A stretch of 45,851 nucleotides of DNA from a virus. The stretch is from IMG/VR virus record IMGVR_UViG_3300017605_000361, positions 1 through 45,851 of that record; one strand, 5' to 3'. Below, in pieces: positions 45,794 to 45,851 of the stretch. The notes under the pieces are model-generated. The model searched no databases and was not told the DNA's origin. It saw only the letters and a list, made by a program, of their open reading frames with translations. Each line of letters starts with the position of its first letter. Positions within the stretch are counted from its first letter, which is position 1. A program made the position numbers and the translations under genes.

Positions 45794-45851
45794 GGAACAG
45801 ACCGGTGGGGGTGGCGGCCCGATGAAATTCGCTGATATGAAGATCGGAAGA
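45774..45851 (+). CDS. Start of the next head gene, truncated by the window end
   Basis: A TTG at 45774 opens a frame that overlaps the MuF stop and runs to the last base (26 codons: 'ETELIREQTGGGGGGPMKFA' and on). ATG 45822 is an alternative start. A scaffold or capsid-maturation gene would normally follow MuF. The final 11 bases may be adapter sequence, so the last residues are doubtful. Confidence 0.35.
   Translation, partial: METELIREQTGGGGGPMKFADMKIGR
45841..45851. other. Terminal 11 bases identical to an Illumina adapter start
   Basis: AGATCGGAAGA equals the first 11 bases of the common Illumina adapter, and it lies exactly at the end of the sequence. An untrimmed adapter on the contig end is more likely than chance. 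Confidence 0.7.

Overview
The window is a 45.9 kb, high-GC segment of a tailed (siphovirus-like) phage of an actinobacterium. The evidence is the frequent GTG starts, 1-4 bp stop/start overlaps, families typical of actinophages and actinobacteria (DUF6011, DUF2786, DUF2637/SpdB-like, ThyX, a phage DnaE, Sak4-like ATPase, Cas4-like nuclease, prim-pol/SF3 helicase, MuF), and every credible gene lying on the + strand. Streptomyces, Micromonospora or relatives are plausible hosts, but this is inference. The left edge cuts a probable tail gene and the right edge stops just after portal and MuF, so the capsid-to-tail segment is missing. I see no integrase or immunity repressor. The last 11 bases equal the start of an Illumina adapter.

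Layout. 1-0.8 kb: end of the tail module. 0.8-3.0 kb: lysis genes (amidase endolysin, membrane proteins, holin). 3.0-10.8 kb: many small early genes, mostly as one- to four-gene units each with its own terminator, promoter and leader. 10.8-17.3 kb: SNF2 helicase, Cas4-like nuclease, Sak4-like ATPase and SSB-like protein (recombination/replication). 17.4-22.1 kb: flavin-type oxidoreductase, HAD phosphatase, SDR, MazG/NMAD1-like protein, uracil-DNA glycosylase and dCTP deaminase (nucleotide or base metabolism). 22.1-32.2 kb: DNA polymerase III alpha split into a PHP protein and a polymerase protein, ThyX, RuvC-like nuclease and prim-pol/helicase, followed by a repeat-rich candidate origin (32.2-32.5 kb). 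32.5-38.0 kb: small genes, two exported or membrane-anchored proteins, a highly structured stretch and a tRNA-like gene. 38.0-45.9 kb: structural genes, terminase, portal and MuF fused to a metalloprotease-like domain.

Regulation is the most unusual part. Thirteen exact copies of GAAGGGACCA sit just upstream of starts. At seven of them a small hairpin precedes the motif, and its stem changes sequence while its pairing and (often) its AGAGAG loop are kept. A bipartite promoter, TAGCGGCA-N14-16-TANNNT or close variants, recurs at about eleven places. One copy (2972-3000) drives a roughly 160-nt ORF-less transcript that ends in a strong terminator. That RNA displays, in a predicted apical loop, the exact complement of the leader motif, with up to 16 contiguous pairs. 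It is a candidate trans-acting antisense RNA that could switch translation of the whole early regulon. A second, dyad-type element (core CAATTC[A/C]TACGAA) occurs four times at early promoters and looks like an operator.
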